Below, piece after piece: positions 1 through 11,538 of a stretch of DNA of 64,000 bases. The stretch's first letter is position 1. Each line of letters starts with the position of its first letter. A program made the translations under genes and the position numbers. The notes under the pieces are model-generated. The model was given only the letters and a program-made list of their open reading frames with translations. It was not told the origin of the DNA and did not search any database. This stretch comes from Cerrena zonata (taxonomy: Eukaryota; Basidiomycota; Agaricomycetes; Polyporales; Cerrenaceae), in contig JASBNA010000014.1 in the NCBI GenBank assembly GCA_038087015.1, forward strand, positions 1 to 64,000, written 5' to 3'.

Positions 1-22
1 AAGAACATATGCAAATACTTAC

Positions 23-818
23 TAATTGACGGATGCCAAGGTACCTCATATCGATTGGCATAACCGATACGATGAAGGGCAGAGGGGAGATGGGTCCTGG
101 CACGGAAGAAGAGGTCCATATACTCGTACAAGTCGACTGGAACAAATGTCGGGACTAGCATCCCTTCCTGGCGTGCAACATCGCACGCAAATGTACAGAA
201 GTCGATAGCTTGGTGCAGATACCAGCCATATACCCGGATACGTTGTCGTGTTTCATCACTAACCTCCATTCCCACATGTTCCAGTGAGTTGTAAACAATT
301 GCGACGTTGTTATTCGCGTGTACCAAGGGCAACATGGCCTCATACGTCGTCTTTGGGACAAAATCACCTTCGACAATATCTCCTTCAGGATCAAGGCAGT
401 TGTTATCTGCGTCGTATACAACGACATATTCGAAATCGGCCTTCGATAATTTCAATTTGCTGAGGCCTTTTTTCTTCCATTCGGGACTCGTATCGTTCGG
501 GTCCAAGGTGGTGTATATCCACTTCAAGTCGTCGGCAATAGTTTCCGGTTCCCTGGGTGTGCAGATATGGTCCCGGAAGGCGAAGTTGTGTAAGTCGTAC
601 GCATTATACAAATCCGGGCGTAAGAAGCTCTCCACACATGCTTGTGCGATAGCTTCCAATTTGGGACGACACGCTATCAACCGAGTACGTCAGCGACGAC
701 TTTTTCATGACGAGACCCTCACAGTACCTCTCTCAGCTTGTTCTTTCTTCGCAACTAACTGCGGTATTTTAGCTTCCGCGTCTGCAATCATTTTAGCGGT
801 GACTCTAGTGGAAGGCAT
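23..818 (-). CDS. Unrecognised protein, 5' part of gene, cut by the left window edge
   Basis: Two exons are visible: 728-818 (start ATG at 818, reading MPSTRVTAKMIADAEAK) and 23-673. The intron 674-727 has a GTACTG donor and TAG acceptor and keeps phase. Exon 2 stays open for about 215 codons and ends in a GTAAGT donor at 17-22, so the gene continues off the left edge. The visible protein of about 247 residues has a lysine-rich helical N-terminus and then a mixed globular region (for example EYVVVYDADNNCLDPEGD and YNSLEHVGMEVSDETRQ). I do not recognise a domain. The long exon reading has no early Met, so it is easily missed in ORF lists. It lies head-to-tail behind the gene ending at 1001. 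Soluble, no signal peptide or membrane segment. Confidence 0.6.
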
Positions 819-1000
819 CGTGAAAGTTACAAGTGATGCACGTCGACGCGTACGCGCGGACTGTGGTTGAGGGTGTATTTGAAATGGGCACTGCCATGTG
901 CATATTTCGGGCGTAAGCGAAGATCGATCAGAATGATCACGATCGGGGACCCTCATAGTCCAAATCTATGTGCGCTGGGGCAATAAGTAATGTTTATACA

Positions 1001-3086
1001 CTACTGGGACACCAACATATCCAACCATAGTCTACCCAGTCTTTCAGCCATCAAGGGTACCATATCTGGTCCGAATATACCAAGGCCGATTGTTCGTTCG
1101 ATCTCACTAACAAAATAGTCACATCGGCTCCCTCGGATTATGACCCCTATGTCCATCCGACACATTCCAGCCAATGATGTCGCACCAAACGCACCTCTCT
1201 TCTCACGAGAAATCAAAGCATCCAATGTTTTTGAGGCATATGCAATAAGCTCTACTCGTCCAGCCTCTTCATCGGCTATCTCGGCACTCTGTGGCCATAT
1301 CAAGAAGTCGTTTCTTGATCGGTTCTGACTGTAAAAAGAGCTCGACTGAGTGTAAGAAATTGAATAGCACCATAAATTTGATGAAAAATGACTCACTACA
1401 GCTCAGCCAGTGTAGGTATTGTGGGATTCACAGAGAACTCCCATCCTGACTTAGCGGTACTATAACGCGTCACTGCAATATAAACCACCTTCTTGTCTAC
1501 AAAGTATACCTTCAGCTCCCCTAATTGGCGAAGGTGAGGTACCCAATCCTGCACCATCCAGTGTCTTCCCGGAAGTACAGACTCCGCAGTTAACCTTTCC
1601 ACTGTTGGTATGCGGCTTGACCCATCTGGCAGATAAACGTCCTCTTGGTATGAGCTATAGCATCGCTTTAGTACCTTGCCATTGGGAATATGGATACCGT
1701 CCCATAGGGTAGTAGCTGGCCGCATGCTATGTGTTTCCTTTGCAGCAATGTCATCCAGTTTGATGATGGTACTCCATTTGCAAGCCGCCATCTTGATCAA
1801 ATTAATGGGAGGCCAGATCGTGGTATAGTCTGCCATACATTGCATACGTTCATCAAATGTTGCAGATATTTCTTCGGTTATACCCGTTGATGAGCGACTT
1901 TGACAAAAAGAACATAGTGTATATCAGTGACGCAATGAACTGAACGACAACCATAACTTACATGTATTCCGTAGAGTAATCCACAAGACCAAGCACGAGA
2001 TCGTACTGGCGCCACACGTGGTAGTCTTCCTCGTTTTGAACAGATAGGATCCATTTCAAAAACAATGTCCAGGGAGTTACCTGGAGTATAAATTGTCCCG
2101 GATGGTGACGTATAACGCACAACATAAGGAATAACTAACACAGATGGGTATAAAGCCATGTCATACCTATCAGAAGGGAAACGCACATACCCATTGGTCA
2201 ATGATAACCTTAGCACCATTCTCGTGGGCGGCAAGGACGTGGAAGTGATTTTTGGCTTTTGAAATGACATTCATTTCTTCGTTGCTGATATTTTCCCTTT
2301 GATAATTCACATGATTCCTCATATCTGAATATACACACGACATGTTGGGATCTGGAATGTAATGGATGACACGAGCTGTGCGCGCACATGGAGTATCACA
2401 CTCTCCATAGATCTGTGAAAAGCAAATTTTATTAGTTACAATGGAGGTGAGACTGCAGAGATCACTCACCCTGCGTCCGATGGTGACAGTATCAAATTCT
2501 TCCGCAAGACTAGCTGCCGTATCATGTCCAGATATAGTCGCATTGGAGAGAACAGCAGTATATATGTCTGGCGCTATGACTTGCTCGGAAAAATCAGCGT
2601 CCTGGATGGTATCATGATTTTGAGGAGTTGGGGGAGACGCCTCTCGCACGGTGCTGGTATATCGCTGGAGAATTTGTGAGGGAATAGTCAGAGTATATAT
2701 TGTGCAATCCATACTGAAGATAGCATATAACTATTGATCTCCTCCTTAATCGCTGGGTCGTTTATCATTTTGAGGGCGGTTTCAAAATCTGCAACGGTTG
2801 GCCTCATACTGAGTGAAAGCTCAGGTAATGTGCCGTTCCCCATGTTAAGCTGATGCGCCCGACATGCGGGTGTGCATTGAGGATGTAAGTTCACTCGCTT
2901 CATATGTCTGGCAAGTGAATTCCCTTCCTTTGGCCACAGAGGACCCCTCTTGTTGCTGTAGCAGGGCTGGTTAGAGCATTGGTGAGGGCATCGCTCGTAG
3001 CCTGGTACGGATCGTCGGGATGTCGAGCGCGAGGGATAGGGGCTTGCGGACTCGGAGCTGTCGTGCTCTACAGGTGTCCTTGGCAT
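1001..3086 (-). CDS. Hypothetical agaricomycete-type protein, 596 aa
   Basis: Six exons joined in phase: 2715-3086, 2470-2664, 2191-2412, 1962-2134, 1397-1897 and 1001-1328. Introns are 50-68 nt with GTATGG, GTGAGT, GTATGT, GTAAGT and GTGAGT donors. The N-terminus (residues 1-70) is Ser/Arg-rich with a Cys/His cluster (CPHQC, then HPQCTPACRAH) that might bind a metal. The middle holds WRQYDLVLGLVDYSTEY. The C-terminus, rich in conserved-looking acidic and aromatic residues (MDIGVIIRG, then YFVSEIERT), resembles to me the end of lineage-specific agaricomycete proteins of unknown role. I cannot assign a catalytic motif. The start at 3086 is the first Met of the open exon. It is divergently oriented from the gene starting at 3330, leaving only about 240 bp of shared promoter. 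Confidence 0.55.
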
Positions 3087-3329
3087 AATTTCCGTATGTG
3101 AAAATACGATCGCAACACTTGGTGTAAGCTGTATGCACTCCAGTTGACAGCTCTAACCCATGTGTGGTCACTATCACGTGGCCTTGTTGTATTACGCGTC
3201 GAAAGTCATGTGCTGAGATTAATGGTTACCAATATAGGGTAGATATCTTTGCTACCGTGAAAGGATAGATGCAAAATACGATGAAATGATATAAAACTAC
3301 GAAACTGAGAGCGCTATTGCACACAACAA

Positions 3330-4528
3330 ATGCCTACAATGTACCCAATACAATCCATGTTGTATGACAGGAAGACTAAATACAGTGAGCCCTTCATGCA
3401 TATGCGGATAGTACCCACTTATTAACCGTCTCCCCCTGCAGAAAAACACTTGAGCGCAACTATCAAGACAATTAAAGCAGATCCTATTCGAAAATACAAA
3501 CAATTGACGACAATATTACCGGTAAGCATTTCGGGATTACCGTCATATCTTAGAGCTTATATATACATTGCTCCTAGTTCAACCGTGAACTCTTTGCCGT
3601 GGATTCTATTCGCTGTGATTCTATCTTACATCTGCATCTTGTACATAAGGAGGCTTTGGAGCACGTCGTATTCCGGTGTCAGGGATACGTGACCGGTACA
3701 GATCTACCGCCTATAAAAACTACATTCAGGTGAGCCATCTGTGCTGCATATAAGGAACTATGCGTAATATCGTACCTCCTAGGTTATCTGAAGATCCACA
3801 CAAAACTTCTCAGAGCATTACAATTTCTGGTCTTGGATCTAAGCAATTTGACCAATTCCACAGTGCAATACAGTCGATTGCCAAGGTTTTCTATGACCAT
3901 GGCTATACGCCCATGCACAATCTAAATTTGGAGTCAGTATCGAGCAGTGTTAACGATATGCTCACTTTCAGTAATGACTACTTCACCCATTTGGCGTATC
4001 GGGGCAATGGGGACCAAGTCCCGTTTCCCGTTGAGGTGGATCCTTGTGGAATATTGGGAGACTTTTTGAAGTATCGTTATCAGGATGGTACCCATACCAG
4101 TGATAACGAAGTCCATTATTTTGAGCGATTTGACGATGCTGGGGATGGGTATGTGTCTCGCATACCTAGTGCGCACTAAACATGCTAACTAAATACTGTA
4201 TCAGATATTACGTCCGTATCAATCCTGATAAAATCATACCAGGTCTCTTGGTAGAGATTCAAGCCACCTTTGGTGTAGTATGTGATCAAACACGTATTAA
4301 TCCTTATGAGGCCTACCAAATGGTGCTGAAACTTCGCTCGATCTGTGTCATTGATCGTATTGTCGAATTGGTGATTAAATACTTTTGGGATTGGTTGTAT
4401 GGTCATGCCGCTAACAATGTTCTGCTTAGGATGCTTTAAATGCCAGAGCTCCTAAAGATATATCTCTTACTCGGGTTCAATGCAACGTGGGCTATAAGGT
4501 TTTGGATGAGGAAGGGGAGGATAAATAA
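3330..4528 (+). CDS. Unknown-family protein, paralog copy A, 305 aa
   Basis: Exons 3330-3384, 3442-3521, 3578-3729, 3783-4148, 4205-4370 and 4430-4528 join in phase. Comparison with copy B at 8338-9580 fixes the structure: the same number of exons, the same phases and an 80-nt exon 2 in both. Shared blocks are VVF-CQGYV----LPPI (end of exon 3), ITI-GLG--QFD-F and FSN-YFT-L in exon 4, VDP-GIL, HTS-NEV-YFER, and LLVEIQ-TF then KLRSIC--DR in exon 5. No enzymatic motif, signal peptide or membrane segment is visible. The C-terminus is short and acidic (VLDEEGEDK). I recall similar 'LVE-Q--F...KLRSI' proteins from agaricomycete genomes, but their function is unknown to me. The start at 3330 lies in an MPTMYPIQSMLYD reading matching copy B's MNLISTLYGDRTKY. 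Confidence 0.65.
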
Positions 4529-5283
4529 TGGGAATGGAGAGAGTATTATGTGTAAGTACATGCACGGCGAACATGTAGCCTTTCTTATGCGCTTATATGA
4601 TTGGCGTTGGAGTAGATCTACTGTCCTACCCTTTTCTCCTTCTACACCAGAGGTGCATTATCAATAGCCTACAGGCCGAGGAGTTACAAATGAACATGCA
4701 TAGTTCCCATCCCAACCAAGGACCATCACGGGCACATTCTCAGTTAAATGGAATATATGGAGCGTTTCACGACGCTGATGAGGGGCGACATCATTATACT
4801 TTACATATTTATAGTTCGTACTAGGTGTCAAGAGGTTCGTGCTGAGCGTCAAGAGGTTCGTGCTGGGCGTCAAGAGGTTCGTGCTGGGCGTCAAGAGGTT
4901 CGTGCTGGGCGTCAAGAGGTTCGTGCTGCGTGTTCGAAGACTTGTACCATTTCCTCCATTAATTGCAGACTCACTGTAAAGATATGCTATTCTCTCAAAA
5001 GAGCCCCCTTCTGACACTATGCGAGGATTACATGGGTGACGAAACTGTAGACATAGTTTTGGCGAGTGCAGGATCGTTTGTAAATACTTTCCTCGCTTTA
5101 TGCAGGAAAATATGCGCTAATCTATACCAGTGTAATTCGTACTTTGATCCAGAGCAGACCCAATTTAATATGGAGGCATCACAGTATATATTTATATGTT
5201 CACAAGACGATATTCATTTGTTCTACATGTAATAGTACATTCGTTGACTGCTATATCCTTTAAACATAGCATTCATCTACCTC
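4529..5283. other. Intergenic stretch with 21-bp minisatellite
   Basis: This is the space between the 3' ends of two convergent genes. Apart from the tandem repeat at 4825-4929 nothing gene-like is supported. Open frames here (for example 4963-5232 plus) lack splice context, homology or codon structure I can recognise. Confidence 0.5.
4825..4929. repeat. 21-bp minisatellite, five units (locus A)
   Basis: Five head-to-tail units of 21 bp with consensus gcgtcaagaggttcgtgctg plus g. Units start at 4825, 4846, 4867, 4888 and 4909, and the three central ones are identical except at the last base. Because 21 is a multiple of three, the minus-strand frame stays open and reads as a repeated STNLLTP heptapeptide. 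A degenerate array of the same unit lies at 13531-13614 in the same orientation. Confidence 0.9.
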
Positions 5284-7665
5284 CTAACGCTTACTGACAA
5301 TGCGAAGAGCCGCAAGAATATTGTAGGCAAACTTGGGCTCGGCCTCCGACTTTGACTTCTTGTTCAGTGCTGTTACGGTATATATTACACCCGCAAAATC
5401 ACCTGCTTCAAGCTCCCCGATCTGGGGGTATTCGTGTAGCCTTAGCATGTCTACATCACCGAGCGTGTTTCCAGGAGTGAAATGCCTCTCGATGTTGTAT
5501 ACTGGCACTGTAGGAAAACAATCCATTAGAGATAAACTATCCGAGACATGACACCAACTTACCATGTCCATCAGCATCAAGTGGTTCCTTTGCTGCAAGT
5601 GCGTCGAGGAGATACGCAGTACTGATTGAGTGTCTTGCGGCGGAGCCGCTAGCGGCAGAGTCACCAGGAGGATCGTCAAAGCCTGTAGACACGACAGTCC
5701 CGCTGCTCGTACCAGGGGTCCAAGTTCTGGCAGAGGTATTTACTATATGAAATCGTTAACGTCAGATATGGTCCTTTGGAAATCGGGTTGACTACGCACT
5801 AGAAACTGGAATAGTTGCGAAGTTAAGAGCCTTTGCATAGACAGGCATCTTATACTTCTCGCGGAATACCATGTAGAAGAATGCTAGCTGGCGTGAATAC
5901 TCATGTACAAGGGGATATAGCGCGAGAGTTTTGTTCATCAGGTGCTCCCCTCTGCCTGTCAAACCTTCGGCCTGCTCAAGAGAGCTGGTATGAACCACGC
6001 CAAATGTTATACAAGCAAGACGCCTGGGGGGGTAGCCTTGAACATGTTGGCCAAATGTGGGGTTACCTTTCGACAAAGAAATGGCACGGTAGCAGTTAGG
6101 ATCAGCTCTAGATGGGTTGACCAGAGTGGCACTAAATGTATCATTTCGAAGCACCTTGATCAAGCGCCTATAGATTAAGTATATTCAGCATGTGACATTC
6201 TTGTCGTTGTGTAGATGTACGTACTGAAGATAGCGGCGATCAAAGCCCCTCTCATCAAGGATATTCGTTAAGAATAATTGCTGGACAGTGTCAAAAATCA
6301 CACCCTGCGGCCTACAATACCGTGGCATTAGTTACTAAGTTATGCGATAAGAGATACCAGTGGAAATGGAGTACCTGACGAGAGGGTAAACGCTCTCATA
6401 TGTATCCTTTAGGAGCTCATCCTTCTGCGCAGAAGCAGTTGTGACCTCACAAGGAGGTCCACTGGGACTGTGTGTTTTGTGAGGCGTAAATCACACATCT
6501 ACAATGATAGAAACTGAGCACTTACGCAAGAGCAGCCTCAATCCTTTCCTCCTCCGTATCAACAGCAATGACAGGGGGGTCTATCTTCTTTACGGATGCC
6601 TTCTTTACTGGTGCTTTCTTTACTGGTGCTTTCTTTATGGGTTCTTTCTTGGGTTCCTGTTGCTTGCCGAGGGTGACCTTCCTATTTGCGCTTATTAGCA
6701 GCATTCACAGGTATGTATCAATTGGCAGACTTACTTTAATTTCGCCGCGGCAGCTGTGACAGGGGTTTGTGGAGAGAATAGCCCTTCTATAGGTGCCTTA
6801 CTCTTAGGAGTGCTAGGTGGCGATTTGGGTGTACTGGGGGCAGGGCTTCTACAAAATAGGTATTAGGTTATCGCCATGCAGATAAAAGTATGTGTTACGT
6901 ACTTAACAATTCGTTTCTTCTTAGGAGAAGTGTCAACCTCCGAGGCGCCACTACTTCAAACTACGTTAGCAAACCAGCACCAGTCCAAAGAAAACGAGAA
7001 GATGCGCACTGGCGGGGACGTTTCTGGACCCTAACGCAATGGTAAGTAGTGTGCATTACGAGAGATGATACGGTCCATACTTCTTTGGAGGTGTCTTTAC
7101 CTCTACCTCAGACTCGACCTCCTCCAAATCCTCGAACTCGGATCTAATAAAATATAGAATGATCAATACGAGAACATGTGATGAGATCAATGAACTTACT
7201 GGCTATCAAGCTCCACAGCCTCCCCGCTATCCTCCGCTTCTTCATCACCAGAACCAACACTACACGTTTTAATAAGTATCTCAATAGGTAATCTTAATGA
7301 GAATGGGCGAGGAATAAATGGTGCTTACCTTTGGGAGCTATTGTCCTCATCAGCCTCGTCGCTGTGACCATTAAAGCTTCAGCAAACCTGGTATTATAAA
7401 GAAAAGTACTCACTCAATAACGTCCTCATCATCCACTTCCTCGTCCTCTACCACTTCCTCGTCCTCTACTACTTCCTCCTGTTCCTCGACCGCTTCATCC
7501 TCGTCATCATCTCTGTACCCATGTTAGCGAATGTGAAAGACACAGGGATATATTGACTCACATGACGATAGGGGATTGGGCTTTGACACGTTTCTTAGTC
7601 TTCGAAGGGGAGACAGCAGCAGCCTTCTCCGTGAGCTTGCGAGGTCGGGTACTAGAGCTTCCCAT
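5284..7665 (-). CDS. Hypothetical protein with acidic and lysine-rich N-terminal half
   Basis: Start ATG at 7665 (MGSSSTRPRKLTEKAAA), stop TAG at 5284. The 5' half is split into many short exons encoding low-complexity sequence. First comes a Ser/Lys/Arg segment, then a long acidic run (EEVVEDEEVVEDEEVDDED at about 7420-7500), then SP/TP-rich and lysine repeats (KKEPIKKAPVKKAPVKK at about 6570-6650). The 3' half is globular. One exon, about 5806-6170, reads from FSATLVNPSRADPNCYRAI to MPVYAKALNFATIPVSS. A Ser/Thr/Gly linker follows, and the last exons read from PVYNIERHFTPGNTLGD to AYNILAALRIVSKR. Alternating acidic and basic tracts suggest a nuclear or nucleic-acid-associated protein; that is inference. 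I do not recognise the C-terminal fold, and exon joins in the 5' half are approximate. Confidence 0.5.
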
Positions 7666-8337
7666 TCAAAATAAGCGACACCCTACAGAGGATGCGGAAT
7701 AACACGAACCGCTTGGACGACATGACAGAGAATGACACTCCACGTCTGCCAAGTTGAAACGTTGTCATTTAAATATGATGATTTATCGGCCGATAGCTTT
7801 TGGAACGTGTTGATATGACAGTTCAACCGTATGGAAACGCTCCCGGCAATGCTCTTGGGATGTATGTTCGATCGCATTTATCTTATTGGACATATCACCA
7901 GATCAGTGTATACATAATGTATTTTAGGAGCCAAGGTGGGTCCCGATGGCCATTGTACTGCGCGACTCAGATTAATAAGGCTAGAAAGATCGTTGCTGAT
8001 ACCAAAGACAAGGAACCCGAGAGCTGTTGCATGGTACAAAACGGCGGATAATATATGTGGGAGCGTTGGTGGATTACGTGCTTGCATCGAGGCTGTTGAG
8101 CATTCGGTGTTTATATCGCGAGCTTCGGCCGTACAACAGTGTGCGATGGCTTCGGCTCATAACACGCATGGAGGTACGAGCAAAGCGATGCTAGGATATA
8201 GATAGGAAGTTCTTTGAAGAAGGCTGAGAATCGATGTCGGGTTGGGGTATGTGAGTGCATTCCTTGGAATCGTGAAGGTACATTACTGAGAGCGAATAAC
8301 GACCAGGTCGCAAACGCGTATTACTCGTGACCCAAAT
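7666..8337. other. Intergenic stretch, divergent promoter region
   Basis: About 670 bp between the divergent starts at 7665 (minus) and 8338 (plus). I see no conserved coding exon, RNA gene or repeat. The short open frames here overlap each other on both strands and look like chance. Confidence 0.4.
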
Positions 8338-9580
8338 ATGAACCTCATCTCGACTCTATACGGTGACCGGACGAAATATAGTCAGTTGTATACTTACCCT
8401 ATGATGTATACTACTTTCTGATGCTATAGTGTAAGGTAAAATACTGGGAAGCATTATAGAAACCCAGAAACCGTCGGAAGAGGGTGATCGGAAAGAGCTG
8501 TCCTTCATGGCCAACGTCAGTAATCTACATGTCGAAGGAAAATAAACATGATCCAGCTAATTTTTTGTTCAATAACTAGTCAGACACTGCGCGCAGTGAA
8601 ACGACTGTATTCAGTGGGGGGCCGATGCGGCCATTATACCTTGTGTACCGCAGCAGCGGCTCTACATCTGCTGATGTTGAAGAGGTTGTATTCAACTGTC
8701 AAGGATACGTTGTTGAGTCACATCTTCCTCCAATACTCAACAAATCGCAGTGAGTACAGATATTCCAAACAGCTGGCATCGACAACGTTTTGACCTTCTT
8801 AAGACTTCGATCCAGACCCCTTTTAGGATTCCAAGATATCACGATCACAGGGTTGGGCTGCCACCAGTTTGATACTTTCGTCCAGGCAGTTGATGTAGTT
8901 CGGACTATGTTCGACAGGTCTAGTTCGGGAAGAGGAGTTTCTCAGCGGCAGAAAATCTCATCTGACATCGGATCCACTCTTCGTTTCAGTAATCGATACT
9001 TTACTCAACTGGACGAGGCAGGAAACTCAGTAACCATTCCTTTCTCTGAGGACGTGGATCCTTTAGGAATTTTGAAGGAGATCAAGGGTGGACTCCATAC
9101 CTCCGAGAATGAGGTGGCGTACTTTGAACGTGTTGACGTGAATGGAACATTGTATGTGTGGTCCAATCATCAGACCTATTGCGGCTAATTTCCCCATATT
9201 TCAAGTCGCTATCATAGGGTTAAACCGGAGGAGATAGTTGCTGGGCTCCTGGTAGAGATCCAGTGTACTTTCTTCGCTGTTCCATCCAAAGCAAAGGAGT
9301 ACCGATTTATCTCGAAGCTTAGATCTATCTGTATCCTCGATAGAACGGTTGAGAAGGCAAGCATTCCAACACTCAGAGTATTGTCGTTGTAAATTTTGAT
9401 ATCGTTGTGTAGGATGCTACCATTCTTTCTATGGAACAGGTAAAAGCATCTACATCTCGTAGAACAATCAAGCGAAAGGTTGGTTATGGGGTAGAGGACG
9501 ATGAACCTGAGACATCGGAAGTGAAGCGGATGCGACGTCTATCCCTTTCAGACAAAGTACAAGTTAGTATGGTTGAATAG
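8338..9580 (+). CDS. Unknown-family protein, paralog copy B, 319 aa
   Basis: Exons 8338-8380, 8436-8515, 8580-8749, 8804-9151, 9206-9356 and 9413-9580 join in phase. Exon number and all phases equal those of copy A (3330-4528). Residues around 60-95 read VVFNCQGYVVESHLPPI, matching copy A. Exon 4 carries ITITGLGCHQFDTF, FSNRYFTQL and HTSENEVAYFERV; exon 5 carries AGLLVEIQCTF and KLRSICILDRTVEK. The C-terminus is longer and more basic than in copy A (KRKVGYGVEDDEPE, then VKRMRRLSLSDK), possibly a nuclear localisation signal. The last intron, 9357-9412, has a GC donor (AAG then GCAAGC) and AG acceptor. Function unknown. The stop may shift if the GTTAGT near 9564 is a further donor. Confidence 0.65.
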
Positions 9581-9650
9581 ATTTATCCACGCATGCGAAG
9601 TGGTAGTATTGTATCTACGAATGGAGCCGGTACCGAACACATTACAATAA

Positions 9651-11390
9651 CTACACTCTCTCTTCCCATCGGATGGTACCATCATCATTGGGTCTTATTG
9701 TAAGCCACATCCTTGCCTCCCGTAATCCCATACCAGAAATTCGGGAACCTATATGCCCGCGAATGTGTGGTTTACAAAACACGGTATGCAAAAATGCAGC
9801 GGTATACATGAGTTCTCCTACATCAGCCCATGTACCATCTACAACGACAGTGCTGTCAGGGTCTGGAAGTGTACAGTGGGGTATATCCTCGGCGTGTGCA
9901 AGATCAGAGTAAAAGGGGATGGAAATGTCACGTATATCAGGGCACTGCGTCGCGAAATGCATAAGATCAAGAACGTCCATCCGTGAATCTGGGCAAATAC
10001 GGTTTCTCTCCTTTATCCGAATGTTTTGCAGACGAGGCCAGGATGTGGCCATATCCTTAATGAGTGATCCTGTAAAATCCAGAATACACCCCTCTAGCAC
10101 AATTATTTCCAAGTTCGAGAGGCGGAAGAGGGGGATAAGTGCTTTTGTAGCAATAGGAGTCGAATGCGTTCCCGCATGATGGCGATATATCATAGGATCT
10201 CGGTGTAGTATTCGGAGCATACAAAGAGATGTATGATGGGATAGTGACGAAACAATATCAACCAAATTAGCCTCCACAAAGGCAAATCTGGGATACAGTA
10301 ATACACTGTATAGTTTTCGTGAATGTATGGACTTGATTATCGTGTCGACAGCACGGGTAGACAGATTATTGCGCCATATAACTGTGAAATGGCATAGACT
10401 GGGGAATTTGGAAGAGTCGTCAATGTGGACTGGCATACTCGAATCCATAAGCTCAGAATCAACTTCGATCCAAAGGCGGCACAGGTGTGGCAACATGGAA
10501 AGGGCTTGGAGGGCATCCTTGCTGATGGGGAACGTGTTTAAATGGCATTCTACCACCAAGGAACGCATATTCGTGTATTGGGATATCAGCGAACTGAAAG
10601 TGATAGCTTCCTTATGTGTTATATCCAGATTCCCATGTGAGAAATGAAACATCTCCAGACTCGGTTGACGTTCAGATAAGAGTTCGAGGAGCCGGAGGGA
10701 TGTCTTGGTTGTGAGGCCATAGACCTTGAGCGAAATCAATGTCTTGGGAAGGAATAGCTGTATATGGTCGAACAGCGCGACATTGGTAGTATTCCATAAA
10801 AGACATCGAAGGTTCGGAAGAAGGGCACGACCTACTCGACCCTGAGCAAGCTTTGACAGGTAAGGGTGATATACGTCGAGCTCATAGTCTAGCCTCTTGA
10901 TACGTCTGGCATAATAGTCGAATCTCTCCCACTGGGCTGCAGTAGGAATGGACGTGAGGTCATATATCCTCTAAGACGAGTAGCGATATTAGGCCCTGAG
11001 TTGAATGTTATATGTGACCACACATACCTGCCGTCTGACCGATAACGAGGCACTCTGAATAGATCTCTCTCCATCCGAATTTTCTTCCTCGTCTCCGGAT
11101 GACTCTGAATCGAGTCCATCATGGTCCGAATCATAAATGACCTCTCCTGTAGCCCGTGTAGATTCTTCACAATCTGGAGACAACGTATATCTGTTTGGAA
11201 ACAGATGCACCAAAGGAAGAGGGTCAACCAAATGATCCCATAGGATATCTAAGCCCGGTTCACAAAACGTCTGGCACGTCAGTATAAAATTAACCAAGTC
11301 GCTATTCTCTCTTTGAACAGGGTAAACATCCTGACGTAGATCGTAAGCAATAATACGAAGTAGCTCGTCTATCAGGAGGCAGCGGTGCAT
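9651..11390 (-). CDS. F-box/leucine-rich-repeat type protein, 560 aa
   Basis: Two exons: 11028-11390 and 9651-10970, with a 57-nt intron (GTATGT donor, TAG acceptor, phase 0). The N-terminus MHRCLLIDELLRIIAYDL, followed by FILTCQTFCEPGLDILWDHL, is the F-box-like opening typical of the expanded agaricomycete F-box/LRR family. In that family the F-box binds Skp1 in an SCF ubiquitin ligase and the C-terminal repeats choose the substrate. Next come an acidic insert (EEENSDGERS), the family motif QWERFDYYARRIKRL at the start of exon 2, and an irregular leucine-rich remainder of about 400 residues (for example LPNLRCLLWNT and LSNLEIIVLEGC). Its nearest paralog is directly upstream in tandem (11539-13144). 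Substrate unknown. Confidence 0.8.
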
Positions 11391-11538
11391 AGTGAAGGCT
11401 GATGATGGTGTATGTTTGTGTTTAAGATGTAAGCTATATCATACCAAAAGAACGAAGGTTGTTTGAAAGCCTAGTTAATCGCCAATGTTTATTGCTTTTA
11501 TACTTATGTTTCATTACATGCATTATATGTAAATACTA

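Noticed and set aside
4825..4929. CRISPR-like repeat array
   Set aside because: Units are directly adjacent with no spacers, and the genome is eukaryotic; this is a minisatellite.
4661..5017. Minus-strand protein with STNLLTP heptads
   Set aside because: It is open only because the 21-bp unit is a multiple of three; there is no start context, splice structure or homologous exon.
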